A DNA stretch of 64,000 bases from Muricoccus harenae (GCF_009848505.1 NZ_WWDL01000009.1:1-64000); one strand, 5' to 3'; counted from the first letter of the stretch, positions 29,422-39,558 are shown. The notes: generated by a model not told the origin, from the sequence alone. Translations and numbers: made by a program.

Positions 29422-31752
29422 TCAGAACCGCGTGCCGAAGCCGAAGCGGAAGAACTGCGTCTCGTCGTAGGACTTCTTCACCACGGCCTGGGCGAAGTCG
29501 AGGTTGATCAGCCCGAACGGGCTGCGCCAGGACACGCCAACGCCCGCGCCGACGCGCGGCGAGGAGTCATCCACCACGCCCGCGCCCGAAGAGGAGCCGC
29601 TCAGCCCGCCGATATCCACGAAGGCGCGGCCGGTGATGCCGACCTCCTCCGGAAGCGGTAGCGGGAAGCGGAACTCGGTGGTCTGGGTGTAGAGGAAGCG
29701 GCCGCCGAGGCTGTCCTGCGTCGCCAGGTCTCGCGGGCCGGCGCCCGCCGTCTCAAAGCCGCGCAGGTTCTCGCCGCCGAGGAAGAAGCGGTCCACGATC
29801 CGCTCCCTCTTGCCGCCGAAGGATTCCAGGATGCCGACGGAGCCGGTGATCGCGAGCACATAGTTTGGGTCGCCAAGGAGACGCTCGAACGGGATGTAAT
29901 AGGCACCGTCGACCCGCGCGCGGACATAGTTCACGTCGCCGCCCAGGCCGGCCACGTCGGTGCCAAGGCGGATCAGGTAGCCGCTATGCGGATCGAGGCG
30001 GCTGTCGCGGCGGTCATAGGTGAGCGTCTGGCCGATCTGCGACAGCAGCGTCGTGCCGAGCTGCTCGCGGATGTAGAGCGACGCATTCGGATCGACGTCG
30101 AAGATGTTGCGGTTCGACAGGGTATAGGCCCAGGACTGCCGCAGGTACTCGTTGAACTCGTAGCCCGCCCGCAGCGAGAAGCCATAACGGCGCTCGCGGT
30201 AGCCCGAGTAATCCAGCAGGTCTCGCGTGATGTAGAACACGTCCGCCCCGAGCGCGAGGTTGCGGTCGAGGAAGGACGGATCCGTGACCGACAGGTCGAG
30301 CTGGCTGCGGCGCTCCGCGAGCACGCCGTTGATGCGCGCGTCAATACCCGTGCCGAGCAGGTTGCGCTCACGCAGACCCACATCCGCCAGGGCGCCGGCG
30401 TCCGTCGAGTAGCCGCCACCGAGCGACACTTCGCCCGTCGCCCGCTCGGTGACGTTGGCACCCAGCACCACACGATCCGGGGCGGAGCCCGGGTTGCTGG
30501 AGATGGTGGCGTCGCTGAAGTAGCCGAGGTCGCGGATGCGCTGGCGCGAGCGGCGGACCTGAGCGGCGTTGAAGGCGTCGCCCTCGGCCAGGCGGAACTC
30601 GCGGCGGATCACGCGGTCCTGGGTGCGGACATTGCCCGTGATGTCGATGCGCTCGACATAGAGGCGGTTGCCCTCCTTCACCTCGAAGGTGATGTCGACC
30701 GTGCCGGCTTCCGTGTTGCGGACGATGCGCGGCGTCACCTCGACAAAGGGCGCGCCGAGCTGATTGGCGCGGTCCGACAGGGTTTCGGCGGTGCGCTCCA
30801 CCGCGTCACCGTCGTACCAGTCGCCGGCCGAGACATCGACGCGGTTCTGCAGCTGCGCCGCCGTGACATTGCGCAGCGAGGAGGTCGTCTCGACCTTTCC
30901 GATCCGGTAGCGGCGGCCCTCGTCGACTGTATAGGTCACGAAGAAGCCGGAGCGGTCGGGCGAGAGCTCCGCAGTGCCGCCGGTGATGTTCACATCGGCA
31001 TAGCCCTGGCGCAGGTAGAAGCGGCGCAGCAGCTCGCGGTCGAAGTTCAGGCGCTCGGGCTCGTAGGTGTCGCTGCTGCTGAAGGGCCGGTACCAGGCTG
31101 CCTCGCGCGTGGACACGATCTCCTTCAGCCGGCTATCGGAATAGGAGCGGTTGCCGACGAAGTTGATGCGGCTCACCAGGGCCACATTGCCTTCGGCGAT
31201 CTCGTAAACGATGTCGACGCGGTTCTGGTCGAGCTGGATGATCTTCGGCTCGACGGTCGCGGAGAGCCGGCCGCGCCGCGCATAGATCTCGATCAGCCGG
31301 TTGCGATCCGCCTGCGCCGCCTGCGGCGTGTAGACCGAGCGTGCCCGGAGCTGCACCTCGTTGCGCAGCACGTCGTCGTTGAGCTTGCTGTTCCCTTCGA
31401 AGGCGACCCGGTTGACGATCGGGTTCTCCTCGACCTGCACCAGGATTCGGTCGCCCTGCCGGCCGACGCGCACGTCGCGGAACAGGCCGGTGGCGAAGAG
31501 TGTGCGGAGGGAGCGATCCAGTCGGTCCTCCTCGAAGGCGTCGCCCGGCTGCAGCAGCATGTAGGAGCGGATCGTCTCCGCCTCGATGCGCTGATTGCCC
31601 TGGATGTCGATGCCCTGGACAATGCCGGAGGCCGGGCGGGCAGCCGCCGGACGCTGCGGGGCGGGGCGGCGTTGCTGCGCCTCTGCACCGGTCGCCGCGA
31701 CGACGGGAACCAGGCAGGTGGCGGCCAGCAGAAGGGCCCGGGAGAAAGGCAT
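29422..31752 (-). CDS. bamA: Outer membrane protein assembly factor BamA
   Basis: Omp85 core of the BAM complex that inserts beta-barrel proteins in the outer membrane. The start is ATG 31752 (MPFSRALLLAATCLVPVVAA, signal peptide). The 776 residues hold five POTRA domains (about 50-420, first one with IQGNQRIEAETIRSYM). The 16-strand barrel has the VRGF-type block ENLRGFETAG, and the terminal residue is Phe (FGFGTRF), the BAM recognition end. It lies between rseP and skp. Confidence 0.97.
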   Translation of the reverse strand: MPFSRALLLAATCLVPVVAATGAEAQQRRPAPQRPAAARPASGIVQGIDIQGNQRIEAETIRSYMLLQPGDAFEEDRLDRSLRTLFATGLFRDVRVGRQGDRILVQVEENPIVNRVAFEGNSKLNDDVLRNEVQLRARSVYTPQAAQADRNRLIEIYARRGRLSATVEPKIIQLDQNRVDIVYEIAEGNVALVSRINFVGNRSYSDSRLKEIVSTREAAWYRPFSSSDTYEPERLNFDRELLRRFYLRQGYADVNITGGTAELSPDRSGFFVTYTVDEGRRYRIGKVETTSSLRNVTAAQLQNRVDVSAGDWYDGDAVERTAETLSDRANQLGAPFVEVTPRIVRNTEAGTVDITFEVKEGNRLYVERIDITGNVRTQDRVIRREFRLAEGDAFNAAQVRRSRQRIRDLGYFSDATISSNPGSAPDRVVLGANVTERATGEVSLGGGYSTDAGALADVGLRERNLLGTGIDARINGVLAERRSQLDLSVTDPSFLDRNLALGADVFYITRDLLDYSGYRERRYGFSLRAGYEFNEYLRQSWAYTLSNRNIFDVDPNASLYIREQLGTTLLSQIGQTLTYDRRDSRLDPHSGYLIRLGTDVAGLGGDVNYVRARVDGAYYIPFERLLGDPNYVLAITGSVGILESFGGKRERIVDRFFLGGENLRGFETAGAGPRDLATQDSLGGRFLYTQTTEFRFPLPLPEEVGITGRAFVDIGGLSGSSSGAGVVDDSSPRVGAGVGVSWRSPFGLINLDFAQAVVKKSYDETQFFRFGFGTRF

Positions 31753-31875
31753 GACGTGCAAGGCGGTTTCCTGTGCCGGCGGTTCCGGTTCGCGGGGCCG
31801 CAACCTAGCGGCAAGGGCCGCAGCTTGCCACCCCCGCGAAGGTTTGCGCCCCAGCGTCCGGAAAAAACTCGCCGT

Positions 31876-33003
31876 TCAGCCGAACAGACCGCCCACCCAG
31901 CGGAAGAGCCCGAAGCTCGCAAGGTCATTCCATGTCGCGAAAATGAACAACGTCGCCAGCACGGCCAGTCCGGCGCGGAAGCCGTACTCCACCGCCCGCG
32001 GGGGCAGCGGCCGCCCACGGATGGCCTCCAGCGCGTAGAACACCAGATGCCCGCCATCCAGCACGGGAATCGGGAAGAGGTTGATTAGGGCCAGGTTCAC
32101 CGAGAGGATCGCCATGAAGGAGACGAGGCTGGAGAGGCCCAGGCTCGCCACCTGCCCCGAGAGCTGGGCAATCCGCAGCGGCCCGCCGATCTCCTCGGAG
32201 CCGCGCTGGCCGGAGATCATCTGCCAGATGCCGGCCAGGGTCTGCACCGTGACCTCGGCCGTGTAGGAAATACCGCCCCAGATGGCCGTCAGCGGGTCCG
32301 TGCGCTCATAGGAGGGCACACCGCCACCGATTCCCAGCATGCCGACCGGCTGCGTGCCCTCGGCCGCGCCAGGGCGCGGTGTCGGGACGGCGGTGACGGT
32401 CAGCTCCTGCCCCTCCCGCTGCAGCCGGATGCGGACGGGCTGCCCGGCGCGCGGCTGAATATGAGCCTGCACCTGCTCGAAGCGGCTGACGGGGTCATCG
32501 TCCAGCGCCAGGATCCGGTCGCCCGGCTGCAGCCCCGCCGTCTGGGCCGCGCCACCCGCGACCACGGACGCGACGGTGGTGGTGCCCACCGGCCGCCCCA
32601 CCGCGATGAACAGCGCGGAGAAGAGCACCGCGGCCAGGACGAAGTTCGCGATCGGCCCCGCCGCCACCACGATGGCGCGATCGCCAACCGGCTTGTCGTG
32701 GAACCGCGGGCCGCGGGGGTCATGCTCTGGCGCCACATCGGCCGAGTCGGTCACATCGCCCGCGCCTTCCTGGCCATAGAGCTTCACATAGCCGCCGAGG
32801 GGCAGCCAGCCAACCTGCCAGTCCGTACCGCGCTTGTCGGTCCAGGCGGCAAGCGGGCGGCCAAATCCGATGGCGAACTTCTCCACATGAATGCCGCGCC
32901 AGCGGGCCGCGGCGTAGTGGCCGAGCTCGTGGAAGAAGACGAGCACGCCCAGCACGACCACGAAGGCCAGGATGGTGCGGAAGGGGTCGGGAAGGAAATC
33001 CAC
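31876..33003 (-). CDS. rseP: Site-2 intramembrane metalloprotease RseP
   Basis: Cleaves membrane-bound anti-sigma factors and remnant signal peptides. In its 375 residues the zinc site H25-E26-x2-H29 lies in the first membrane helix (VFFHELGHYAAARW). A PDZ domain covers about 135-215 (AGLQPGDRILALDDDP). The third metal ligand D316 is in LINLFPIPVLDGGHLVFY within the third helix. One PDZ domain is seen, rather than the two of E. coli. It is placed between dxr and bamA. Confidence 0.96.
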   Translation of the reverse strand: MDFLPDPFRTILAFVVVLGVLVFFHELGHYAAARWRGIHVEKFAIGFGRPLAAWTDKRGTDWQVGWLPLGGYVKLYGQEGAGDVTDSADVAPEHDPRGPRFHDKPVGDRAIVVAAGPIANFVLAAVLFSALFIAVGRPVGTTTVASVVAGGAAQTAGLQPGDRILALDDDPVSRFEQVQAHIQPRAGQPVRIRLQREGQELTVTAVPTPRPGAAEGTQPVGMLGIGGGVPSYERTDPLTAIWGGISYTAEVTVQTLAGIWQMISGQRGSEEIGGPLRIAQLSGQVASLGLSSLVSFMAILSVNLALINLFPIPVLDGGHLVFYALEAIRGRPLPPRAVEYGFRAGLAVLATLFIFATWNDLASFGLFRWVGGLFG

Positions 33004-33084
33004 CTTGGTCTCTCTGGTTGGGCGGCTCGGAAGGGGCCGGGTTCAGGCGTCGCCGGTGCGTGGGCCGACCTAATTCGTCTTTGT

Positions 33085-34254
33085 TCAGACGGCTTCGCGA
33101 AGCCGTCCGGCGATCCGTGCGGCTGCCGCGCGGGACTCGGCATCGAGCGCCAGCACCGAGTCCAGCGCCGCCACCGGCGGAGCGCCGAGCTGGGACATGG
33201 TCTCCTCCACCACCCGGGCGATCTCGAGGAAGCCGAGACACCCGGACAGGAAGCGTTCCACCGCCACCTCATTCGCCGCATTCAGGATGGTGGGGGCCCC
33301 ACCCCCGGCAAGCAAGGCCTCCCGCGCCAGGCGCAAGGCCGGGAAGCGGATCGCGTCGGGTGCGGAGAATTCGAGCCGGGACAAGGCGGCCAGGTCCAGC
33401 CGCGGAACATCGGCCTGCATGCGACCCGGCCAGGCCAGGGCATGGGCGATGGGCGTGCGCATGTCGGGCGTCCCGAGCTGGGCGAGCAGCGAGCCGTCGG
33501 CATATTGCACCAGCCCGTGCACCGCGGATTGCGGATGGACCAGCACCTCGATCCGCTCGGCCGGCACTGGGAAGAGCCGCGCGGCCTCGATCAGTTCCAG
33601 TCCCTTGTTGAACATGGTGGCGCTGTCGATGCTGATCTTGGCGCCCATGGACCAGACCGGGTGGCGCACCGCCTGGGCGGGGGTCGCGTCCCGCATCTCG
33701 GCCTCGGAGGCGGTGCGGAAGGGGCCGCCTGAGGCGGTCAGGATGATCCGCTCCACCATGGTGGGGTCGCGGGCGTCGAGCGCCTGAAAGATCGCGTTGT
33801 GTTCGGAGTCCACCGGAAGGATGGTCGCGCCCGTCGCCTCGGCGGCACGCAGCACGATTTCGCCCGCGCAGACCAGCGCCTCCTTGTTCGCCAGGGCCAG
33901 GGTGCCGCCGCGCGCCAGGGCCGCGAGGATCGGCTTCAGCCCGGCGGCGCCGACAATGGCGGCCATGGTCCAGTCCGCCGGGCGGGACGCGGCCTCGATC
34001 ACTGCCGCCCCCCCCGCAGCCGCCTCGATGCCGCTTCCGGCAAGCGCCTCGCGCAGGGCGGGCAGGCCGGCGGGGTCTGCCAGCACGGCGATGCGGGCCC
34101 GCAGGCGGCGGGCCATGGTGGCCAGGGCCGCCGCGTCACGTCCGGCGACCAGCGCCTCGACGGCGAAGGCGCCATCCGGCGCCGCCTCGAGCAAGGCGGC
34201 CGTGCTTCGGCCGACCGATCCGGTGGCCCCGAGGATGGTGATGCTCCGGGTCAT
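33085..34254 (-). CDS. dxr: 1-deoxy-D-xylulose 5-phosphate reductoisomerase
   Basis: NADPH-dependent second step of the MEP isoprenoid pathway. The 389 residues start MTRSITILGATGSVGRSTAAL, a dinucleotide-binding site. They carry ANKEALVCAG, PVDSEHNAIFQ (metal ligands D and E), TASGGPFR, HPVWSMGAKISIDSATMFNKGLE and the C-terminal NAANEVAVERFL. The gene starts 15 bases after the cdsA stop. Confidence 0.97.
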   Translation of the reverse strand: MTRSITILGATGSVGRSTAALLEAAPDGAFAVEALVAGRDAAALATMARRLRARIAVLADPAGLPALREALAGSGIEAAAGGAAVIEAASRPADWTMAAIVGAAGLKPILAALARGGTLALANKEALVCAGEIVLRAAEATGATILPVDSEHNAIFQALDARDPTMVERIILTASGGPFRTASEAEMRDATPAQAVRHPVWSMGAKISIDSATMFNKGLELIEAARLFPVPAERIEVLVHPQSAVHGLVQYADGSLLAQLGTPDMRTPIAHALAWPGRMQADVPRLDLAALSRLEFSAPDAIRFPALRLAREALLAGGGAPTILNAANEVAVERFLSGCLGFLEIARVVEETMSQLGAPPVAALDSVLALDAESRAAAARIAGRLREAV

Positions 34255-34269
34255 GTCAGCGCCCTTGAA

Positions 34270-35139
34270 TCAGCGCCAAAGTGCGCCACCGTAGCCGATC
34301 AGCAGGGCCAGGATCATCGCGGCGGGCGCAGCCGCGAGCAACCCGTCCAACCGGTCCAGCAGCCCGCCATGCCCCGGAATCAGGCTGGACGTGTCCTTGA
34401 CCTTGAAATGGCGCTTGATGGCCGATTCCAGAAGATCCCCCGCCTGGGTCGCGACCGCGAGCACCGCCGCCGCCGCCGCGGCTCGCCAGGGGCTGCCCGG
34501 GGCGAGGTGTACCGCGACGACGCTGCCGATGCCCATGGCCAGGAGCAGCCCGCCGGCCGCGCCCGTCCAAGTCTTGGCCGGCGAGACCTGCGCCCAGAGC
34601 AGCGGTCCGCCGAAGGCCCGGCCGGCCAGATAGGCCCCGATGTCGCTGGCCCAGACGACCAGCAGCAGGAAGAGCAGGTTCGCCCGCCCCGCCTCGTTCT
34701 CATGCCGCAACTCGATCAGGCAGAGCCCGGCAACGCCGATATAGAGCACGCCCAGCGCCAGGCGCAGCGCCGGTTGCCCTGGGCGGTCCCGGCCACGCAG
34801 CCGCTCCGCCCAGGCCCAGGTCAGCAGGAAGCCGGCGAGCAGCACGAGCCAGGAGGCCAGCGGCAATTCGAGTACAGCCAGCGTGCCAGCGAGGAAGACC
34901 GCGACCGGCACCCCCGCCCCCGGCATCTTCGCCGTCTTCAGGCCGCAGAGATGGACCCATTCCCAGGTGAGGATGGCGGCCCCCAGGGCCAGCAGCACAG
35001 TATAGGCATTGGCGCCGAGCCAGACGCAGAGCAGCGCGGCGGGCGCCAGCAGGATGGCCGAGAGCGCCCGCTTCCGGAGGTCCCGCCAGTTCTTGCCCGG
35101 CTTCGCGGTCGCCTGGGGTGCGGGGCTCGCCTCGCTCAC
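34270..35139 (-). CDS. cdsA: Phosphatidate cytidylyltransferase
   Basis: Makes CDP-diacylglycerol, the precursor of all phospholipids. The start is GTG at 35139, 4 bases after the uppS stop, giving (V)SEASPAPQATAKPGKNWRDL; upstream frame is uppS shadow. The 289 residues have about seven or eight membrane segments. The CDP-alcohol signature region SPAKTWTGAAGG is followed by QAGDLLESAIKRHFKVKDTS and IPGHGGLLDRLDG, with the conserved metal-binding Asp residues. Confidence 0.94.
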   Translation of the reverse strand: MSEASPAPQATAKPGKNWRDLRKRALSAILLAPAALLCVWLGANAYTVLLALGAAILTWEWVHLCGLKTAKMPGAGVPVAVFLAGTLAVLELPLASWLVLLAGFLLTWAWAERLRGRDRPGQPALRLALGVLYIGVAGLCLIELRHENEAGRANLLFLLLVVWASDIGAYLAGRAFGGPLLWAQVSPAKTWTGAAGGLLLAMGIGSVVAVHLAPGSPWRAAAAAAVLAVATQAGDLLESAIKRHFKVKDTSSLIPGHGGLLDRLDGLLAAAPAAMILALLIGYGGALWR

Positions 35140-35143
35140 CGGG

Positions 35144-35893
35144 TCAGCCCGTCCGGGCGCCGAAGCGGCGATCGCGCCGGTGGAACTCGGCCACCGCCTC
35201 CCGCAGGTGCTCCGCACCGTAATCGGGCCAGAGCACTGGCTGGAAGACCAGTTCAGCATAGGCGCATTGCCAGAGCAGGAAGTTCGAGATGCGCGATTCG
35301 CCCGAGGTGCGGATGATCAGGTCCGGGTCCGGCATGCCGGCCGTATCCAGATGGGCGGCCAGGGCCGCTTCGTCGATCGAAGCCGGGTCGATTTCGCCGG
35401 CGGCGGCGCGGCGGGCCAGCGCCCCAGCGGCCTTCGCGATCTCCGCCCGCCCACCATAGGACAGGGCCACATTCAGGTTCAGCCGCGCATTGCCGGCGGT
35501 GACCGTCTCGGCCTGCTCGATCTCGGCCTGCATGCCCGGGCCGAAGGCCGATCGGTCGCCGATGATCCGCAGCCGGACGCCCTGCTCCACCAGCTGCCCC
35601 ACCTCGTGCCGGAGGTAGTGGCGCATCAGCCCGGTCAGGTCGCGCACCTCGTCGGCGGGGCGGCGCCAGTTTTCGCTGCTGAAGGCGAAGAGGGTGAGCC
35701 AGGAGACGCCCAGCTCCCCGGCCGCCTCGATAGCGCGGCGCGTCGCCTCCGCCCCGGCCTTGTGGCCCAGCGCGCGCGGCACACCACGGGCCGCGGCCCA
35801 GCGGCCATTGCCATCCATGATGATCCCGACATGGGTGGGGGCGGGGGGAGTCGTCTCTCCCCTGTTCCGAATGGGCTGGCTCGCGGCGCTCAT
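35144..35893 (-). CDS. uppS: Undecaprenyl diphosphate synthase
   Basis: Cis-prenyltransferase that makes the C55 carrier for cell-wall and LPS sugars. The start is ATG 35893 (MSAASQPIRNRGETTPPAPT), 13 bases after frr. The in-frame codons before it lie inside frr. The 249 residues contain the HVGIIMDGNGRWA motif with catalytic D27, LTLFAFSSENWRRP, and DLIIRTSGESRISNFLLWQ near the end. Confidence 0.96.
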   Translation of the reverse strand: MSAASQPIRNRGETTPPAPTHVGIIMDGNGRWAAARGVPRALGHKAGAEATRRAIEAAGELGVSWLTLFAFSSENWRRPADEVRDLTGLMRHYLRHEVGQLVEQGVRLRIIGDRSAFGPGMQAEIEQAETVTAGNARLNLNVALSYGGRAEIAKAAGALARRAAAGEIDPASIDEAALAAHLDTAGMPDPDLIIRTSGESRISNFLLWQCAYAELVFQPVLWPDYGAEHLREAVAEFHRRDRRFGARTG

Positions 35894-35906
35894 GGGTTCG
35901 GGCGGC

Positions 35907-36479
35907 TCAGACGGCCTTGATGTCCTTTTCCTTCTCGGCGAGCTGGACATCCACCTTCTTGACGTACTCGTCCGTCAGCTTCTGCACATCGTCCGACCAG
36001 CGCTTGGCATCGTCCTTTGAGATCTCGGACTTGGTTTCCCAGCCCTTGATCTGCTCCATCCCGTCCCGACGCACGCCGCGGATCGAGACCTTGGTGGCCT
36101 CGGCGTATTTCGCCGCCTGCTTCGCCAGGTCGTTGCGGCGCTCCTGCGTCAGCGGCGGCAGCGGCACGCGGATGACCTGCCCCTCGGCCTGCGGGTTCAG
36201 TCCCAGGTTGGCATCGCGGATCGCGACCTCCACCGCCTTGGTGACCGACTTGTCCCAGACCTGCACCGAGAGCAGGCCGGGGCCGGCAATGGAGATGTTC
36301 GCCACCTGGCCCAGCGGCTGGTTGGTGCCATAGGCCTCGACGCGGATCGGCTCCAGCAGCGCGGGGCTCGCTCGGCCGGTGCGGAGGCCGGAGAACTCCT
36401 TGCGCAGTGTCTCGAGCGCGCCGTCCATGCGGCGGACCAGGTCCTTGCGAAGCTCGGTGAAGTCGGCGGGCGCAGCCAT
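35907..36479 (-). CDS. frr: Ribosome recycling factor
   Basis: Splits the post-termination ribosome with EF-G. The 190 residues are close to the family's standard size. Seen are the helical-bundle blocks LRTGRASPALLEPIRVEAYG, PLGQVANISI, the family block GLNPQAEGQVIRVPLPPLTQERR, and the charged C-terminal helix. It lies 10 bases after pyrH. Confidence 0.97.
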   Translation of the reverse strand: MAAPADFTELRKDLVRRMDGALETLRKEFSGLRTGRASPALLEPIRVEAYGTNQPLGQVANISIAGPGLLSVQVWDKSVTKAVEVAIRDANLGLNPQAEGQVIRVPLPPLTQERRNDLAKQAAKYAEATKVSIRGVRRDGMEQIKGWETKSEISKDDAKRWSDDVQKLTDEYVKKVDVQLAEKEKDIKAV

Positions 36480-36489
36480 GGCGGATCCC

Positions 36490-37209
36490 TCAGCTCTCGT
36501 GAACCGTGGTGAATCGCCCCTCGCCCTTCATGACGGCGGTGAAGGCACCCGGCTCGTGGATATTGAAGACGATGATCGGAAGCTTGTTCTCGCGGGCGAG
36601 CGAGATGGCGGCTGCATCCATCACGGCGAGGTCGCGCGCCAGCATGTCGAGATAGGTCAGCTGCTCATAGCGCTCGGCGAGCGGATCCTTGCGCGGGTCG
36701 GCGGTGTACACGCCATCCACCTGCGTGCCCTTCAGCAACGCGTCGCAGCCCATCTCGGCGGCACGGAGGGCGGCCGCAGTATCGGTGGTGAAGTAGGGAT
36801 TTCCCGTTCCGGCGGCGAAGATCACAACCCGCCCCTTCTCCATATGGCGCTCAGCGCGCCGGCGGATGAAGGGCTCGCAGAGGCTGGCCATGGGGATAGC
36901 GGATTGCACGCGGGTCGGCACACCCGCCTTTTCCAGCGCGTTCTGCATGGCGAGGGCGTTGATGACGGTGGCCAGCATGCCCATGCCGTCAGCCTGGGCT
37001 CGGTCCATACCGGCGGCGGCGCCGGAGACGCCCCGAAAGATGTTGCCGCCGCCGATCACCAGCCCAACCTGGATGCCGAGCTGCGTCACCGAAGAAATAT
37101 CTTCGGCGATGGCGTTCACCGTGGCGCTGTCAAGGCCATAGGAGCCCTTGCCCATCAGGGCCTCGCCCGAAACCTTCAGCAGGACACGCTTGTAGCGGAG
37201 GCTGGTCAT
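36490..37209 (-). CDS. pyrH: UMP kinase
   Basis: Phosphorylates UMP to UDP. The 239 residues of the amino-acid-kinase fold show [25 protein letters not shown], the UMP site [16 protein letters not shown], and [21 protein letters not shown] promoter candidate at 37237-37265 lies just upstream. The pyrimidine-nucleotide regulator sits between tsf and frr as in most proteobacteria. Confidence 0.97.
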   Translation of the reverse strand: MTSLRYKRVLLKVSGEALMGKGSYGLDSATVNAIAEDISSVTQLGIQVGLVIGGGNIFRGVSGAAAGMDRAQADGMGMLATVINALAMQNALEKAGVPTRVQSAIPMASLCEPFIRRRAERHMEKGRVVIFAAGTGNPYFTTDTAAALRAAEMGCDALLKGTQVDGVYTADPRKDPLAERYEQLTYLDMLARDLAVMDAAAISLARENKLPIIVFNIHEPGAFTAVMKGEGRFTTVHES

Positions 37210-37236
37210 TCTCGTTGGCGGTCCCGGGGGCTGGCG

Positions 37237-37265
37237 AAGTTAATCGCGCCCAACCGTTCCGGCAA
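37237..37265 (-). promoter_or_regulatory. Candidate promoter of pyrH and downstream genes
   Basis: Minus strand: TTGCCG (37260-37265), 17-base spacer, TAACTT (37237-37242), about 28 bases before the pyrH ATG. It has the same -35 hexamer as the eno candidate. Pattern match only. Confidence 0.45.
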
Positions 37266-37378
37266 GGCGCCGGCCCGGCGGGCGGTCTTGTGGCAGTGGC
37301 CGACGGGCGCGCTGCGTCCGGCGGAGGATACCGAGACTCCCCATGGGCTGGGGGCCGGGAGACGGAGCCATGAGGCGT

Positions 37379-37403
37379 GGCCGGGCAAGCGGGTCGCCCG
37401 GCC
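37379..37403. terminator. Hairpin after tsf
   Basis: GGCCGGGC (37379-37386) pairs with GCCCGGCC (37396-37403) around a 9-base loop. It starts 6 bases after the tsf stop on the minus strand. No T run follows, so it may be a partial terminator or an mRNA-end structure. Confidence 0.4.
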
Positions 37404-37409
37404 GGAGGC

Positions 37410-38324
37410 TCAACCGCCGGTGCCGGCGGCGGCAGCCACCTCGGCGGCGAAGTCGGACGTCTCCTTCTCGATGCCCTCGCCGAGCTGGAAGCGGGCGAAG
37501 CCGACCAGCGTGGCGCCGGCCTTCTGCACCACGGCCTTCACGCGGCTCTCGCCGTCGTGCACCCAGACCTGCTCCAGCAGCACCACTTCCTCGTAGTACT
37601 TGCGGATGCGGCCCTCGACCATCTTCTCGATGACCGCGGGCGGCTTGCCGGAGGCCTGGGCCTGCTCGGTCAGCACCGCGCGCTCACGCTCCAGGGCGGA
37701 GGTATCCACGGCGGAGATGTCCAGCGCCTCCGGGCGGGCGGCGGCGACATGCATGCCGATCTGGCGGCCCAGCGTGAGGACGGCGTCCCCGCCATCGGCA
37801 GCCTCGAGGGCGGCCAGCACGCCGATCTTGCCCAGGCCCGGCTTCACCGCGCTGTGGACATAGGTGGCGACGGCGCCCGAGCCGACCGACAGCACCTTCG
37901 CGCGGCGGATCGTCATGTTCTCGCCGATGGTGGCGATCAGGCGGGTCAGCTCCTCAGCGACCGTGTGGCCGGCACCCGGATAGGCGGCTGCCTTCAGGGC
38001 CTCCACATCCTCGCCGGCTTCGAGGGCAATCTTCGCGACCGTCTCGACGAAGCCCTGGAACTGCTCGTTGCGGGCCACGAAGTCGGTTTCGGCATTCACC
38101 TCGACCATGGCGGCCTTGGTGCCGCTGCTGGCAACGCCGATCAACCCCTCGGCGGCCACGCGGCCGGACTTCTTGGCGGCGGAGGACAGGCCCTTCTTGC
38201 GCAGCCAGTCAATCGCGGCTTCCGCGTCGCCGTTGCTCTCAACCAGCGCCTTCTTGACGTCCATCATGCCCGCGCCGGTCTTCTCGCGCAGGTCGCGGAC
38301 CATGGCTGCCGTGATCTCGGCCAT
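37410..38324 (-). CDS. tsf: Elongation factor Ts
   Basis: Nucleotide exchange factor for EF-Tu. The 304 residues start [27 protein letters not shown], the conserved N-terminal domain. The contact region with EF-Tu is in [16 protein letters not shown]. The dimerisation region and the C-terminal module ([16 protein letters not shown]) follow. It is downstream of rpsB after 161 bases, the universal rpsB-tsf order. Confidence 0.98.
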   Translation of the reverse strand: MAEITAAMVRDLREKTGAGMMDVKKALVESNGDAEAAIDWLRKKGLSSAAKKSGRVAAEGLIGVASSGTKAAMVEVNAETDFVARNEQFQGFVETVAKIALEAGEDVEALKAAAYPGAGHTVAEELTRLIATIGENMTIRRAKVLSVGSGAVATYVHSAVKPGLGKIGVLAALEAADGGDAVLTLGRQIGMHVAAARPEALDISAVDTSALERERAVLTEQAQASGKPPAVIEKMVEGRIRKYYEEVVLLEQVWVHDGESRVKAVVQKAGATLVGFARFQLGEGIEKETSDFAAEVAAAAGTGG

Positions 38325-38404
38325 CTTCGTCTTCCCGTCCTATGGCGCGCCTGGATCGACGGGGGCGGCCCCCCGCCGTCACGCGGCGCGGCGTGTATGC
38401 GTCA

Positions 38405-38431
38405 CGCCGGGGCGGCAATGCCACCCCGGCG
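38405..38431. other. Stable hairpin in the rpsB-tsf intergenic region
   Basis: Arms 38405-38416 and 38420-38431 match over 12 bases with one non-Watson-Crick pair and a 3-base loop. It lies on the minus strand between the rpsB stop and the tsf start. No T run follows. It could set the rpsB:tsf ratio by attenuation or by blocking 3' exonucleases; this is inferred only from its position. Confidence 0.4.
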
Positions 38432-38485
38432 CGTTCAGGTCATTGCGAGGCCGGGGCGGACAGGCCCGCCGCCGGCCGGCAGCGA

Positions 38486-39406
38486 TCAGCCGGCGTTGTT
38501 GCCGTCGTCGCGGTTGTTCTGAACCATCTGCTCCAGGCTCTCGGTATCCACGCCAGCCGTCGGGCTGGACTGGGCGCCGGCCAGGACCGGACCGTCCGCA
38601 ACCTCGGCGCCGCCGAGCGTCTCGGGGATCGCGCCGGCACCCGGCAGGACATCCTCCTCCGGCAGCGCATCGACCGGCAGGTCGGCCTGGGCGCCGACAT
38701 CGACGCCGGAGGCCTGCAGCTCGGCGGAGATGCCGTCGAACACGGCGGCGGCCATCATGTCGCAGTAGAGGTTGATGGCGCGGATCGCGTCGTCATTGCC
38801 CGGGATCGGGAAGGCGACGCCCGACGGATCGGCGTTGGAATCGCAGACGGCGATCACGGGGATGCCGAGCTTGTTGGCCTCCTCGATTGCCAGCTTCTCC
38901 TTGATCGTGTCGATCACGAAGATCAGGTCGGGCAGCCCGCCCATCTCGCGGATGCCGCCGAGCGCGCGGTCAAGCTTCTCGCGCTCACGGGTGAGCATCA
39001 GGATCTCCTTCTTGGTGAGACCCTGGGTGTTGCCGGCGAGCTGCTCGTCCATCTGCTTCAGGCGCTTGATGGAGCCCGTGATGGTCTTCCAGTTGGTGAG
39101 CATGCCGCCCAGCCAACGGTGGTTCACGTAGTACTGGCCGCAGCGGGTCGCGGCCTCGGCCACGTAGTCGGCCGCCGCCTTCTTGGTGCCCACGAAGAGC
39201 ACGCGGCCGCCGCCGGCCACCACGTCACGGACGGTGCGCAGCGCACGGTCCAGCAGGGGGACGGTCTGCTGCAGGTCCAGGATGTGCACCTGGTTGCGCA
39301 CGCCAAAGATGTAGGGCGCCATCTTCGGGTTCCACCGGCGGGTGTGGTGGCCAAAGTGGACGCCGGCCTCGAGCAGGCCGCGCAGGGTAACGTCGGGCAT
39401 CGCCAT
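38486..39406 (-). CDS. rpsB: 30S ribosomal protein S2 with C-terminal extension
   Basis: Small-subunit protein needed for S1 binding. The core has [39 protein letters not shown] and [19 protein letters not shown], and ends near residue 235. A further stretch of about 70 residues, acidic and Gly/Ala/Pro rich ([18 protein letters not shown]-type), runs to residue 306; E. coli S2 has 241 residues. A promoter candidate is at 39559-39587. Confidence 0.97.
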   Translation of the reverse strand: MAMPDVTLRGLLEAGVHFGHHTRRWNPKMAPYIFGVRNQVHILDLQQTVPLLDRALRTVRDVVAGGGRVLFVGTKKAAADYVAEAATRCGQYYVNHRWLGGMLTNWKTITGSIKRLKQMDEQLAGNTQGLTKKEILMLTREREKLDRALGGIREMGGLPDLIFVIDTIKEKLAIEEANKLGIPVIAVCDSNADPSGVAFPIPGNDDAIRAINLYCDMMAAAVFDGISAELQASGVDVGAQADLPVDALPEEDVLPGAGAIPETLGGAEVADGPVLAGAQSSPTAGVDTESLEQMVQNNRDDGNNAG

Positions 39407-39558
39407 GATGGCGGTTCCTTCCTTCCGATTGATCCGGTTGGGCCTCCGCGGCGCTGAACCCCGGATATCCCGGGGACCGGACCCTGCCGCTTATCTCGGA
39501 AGGGCGCACCGCGTGCGGATTTGCCGGGCGCGGGCAGGGCCCGCGTCCGACGGGCGGC

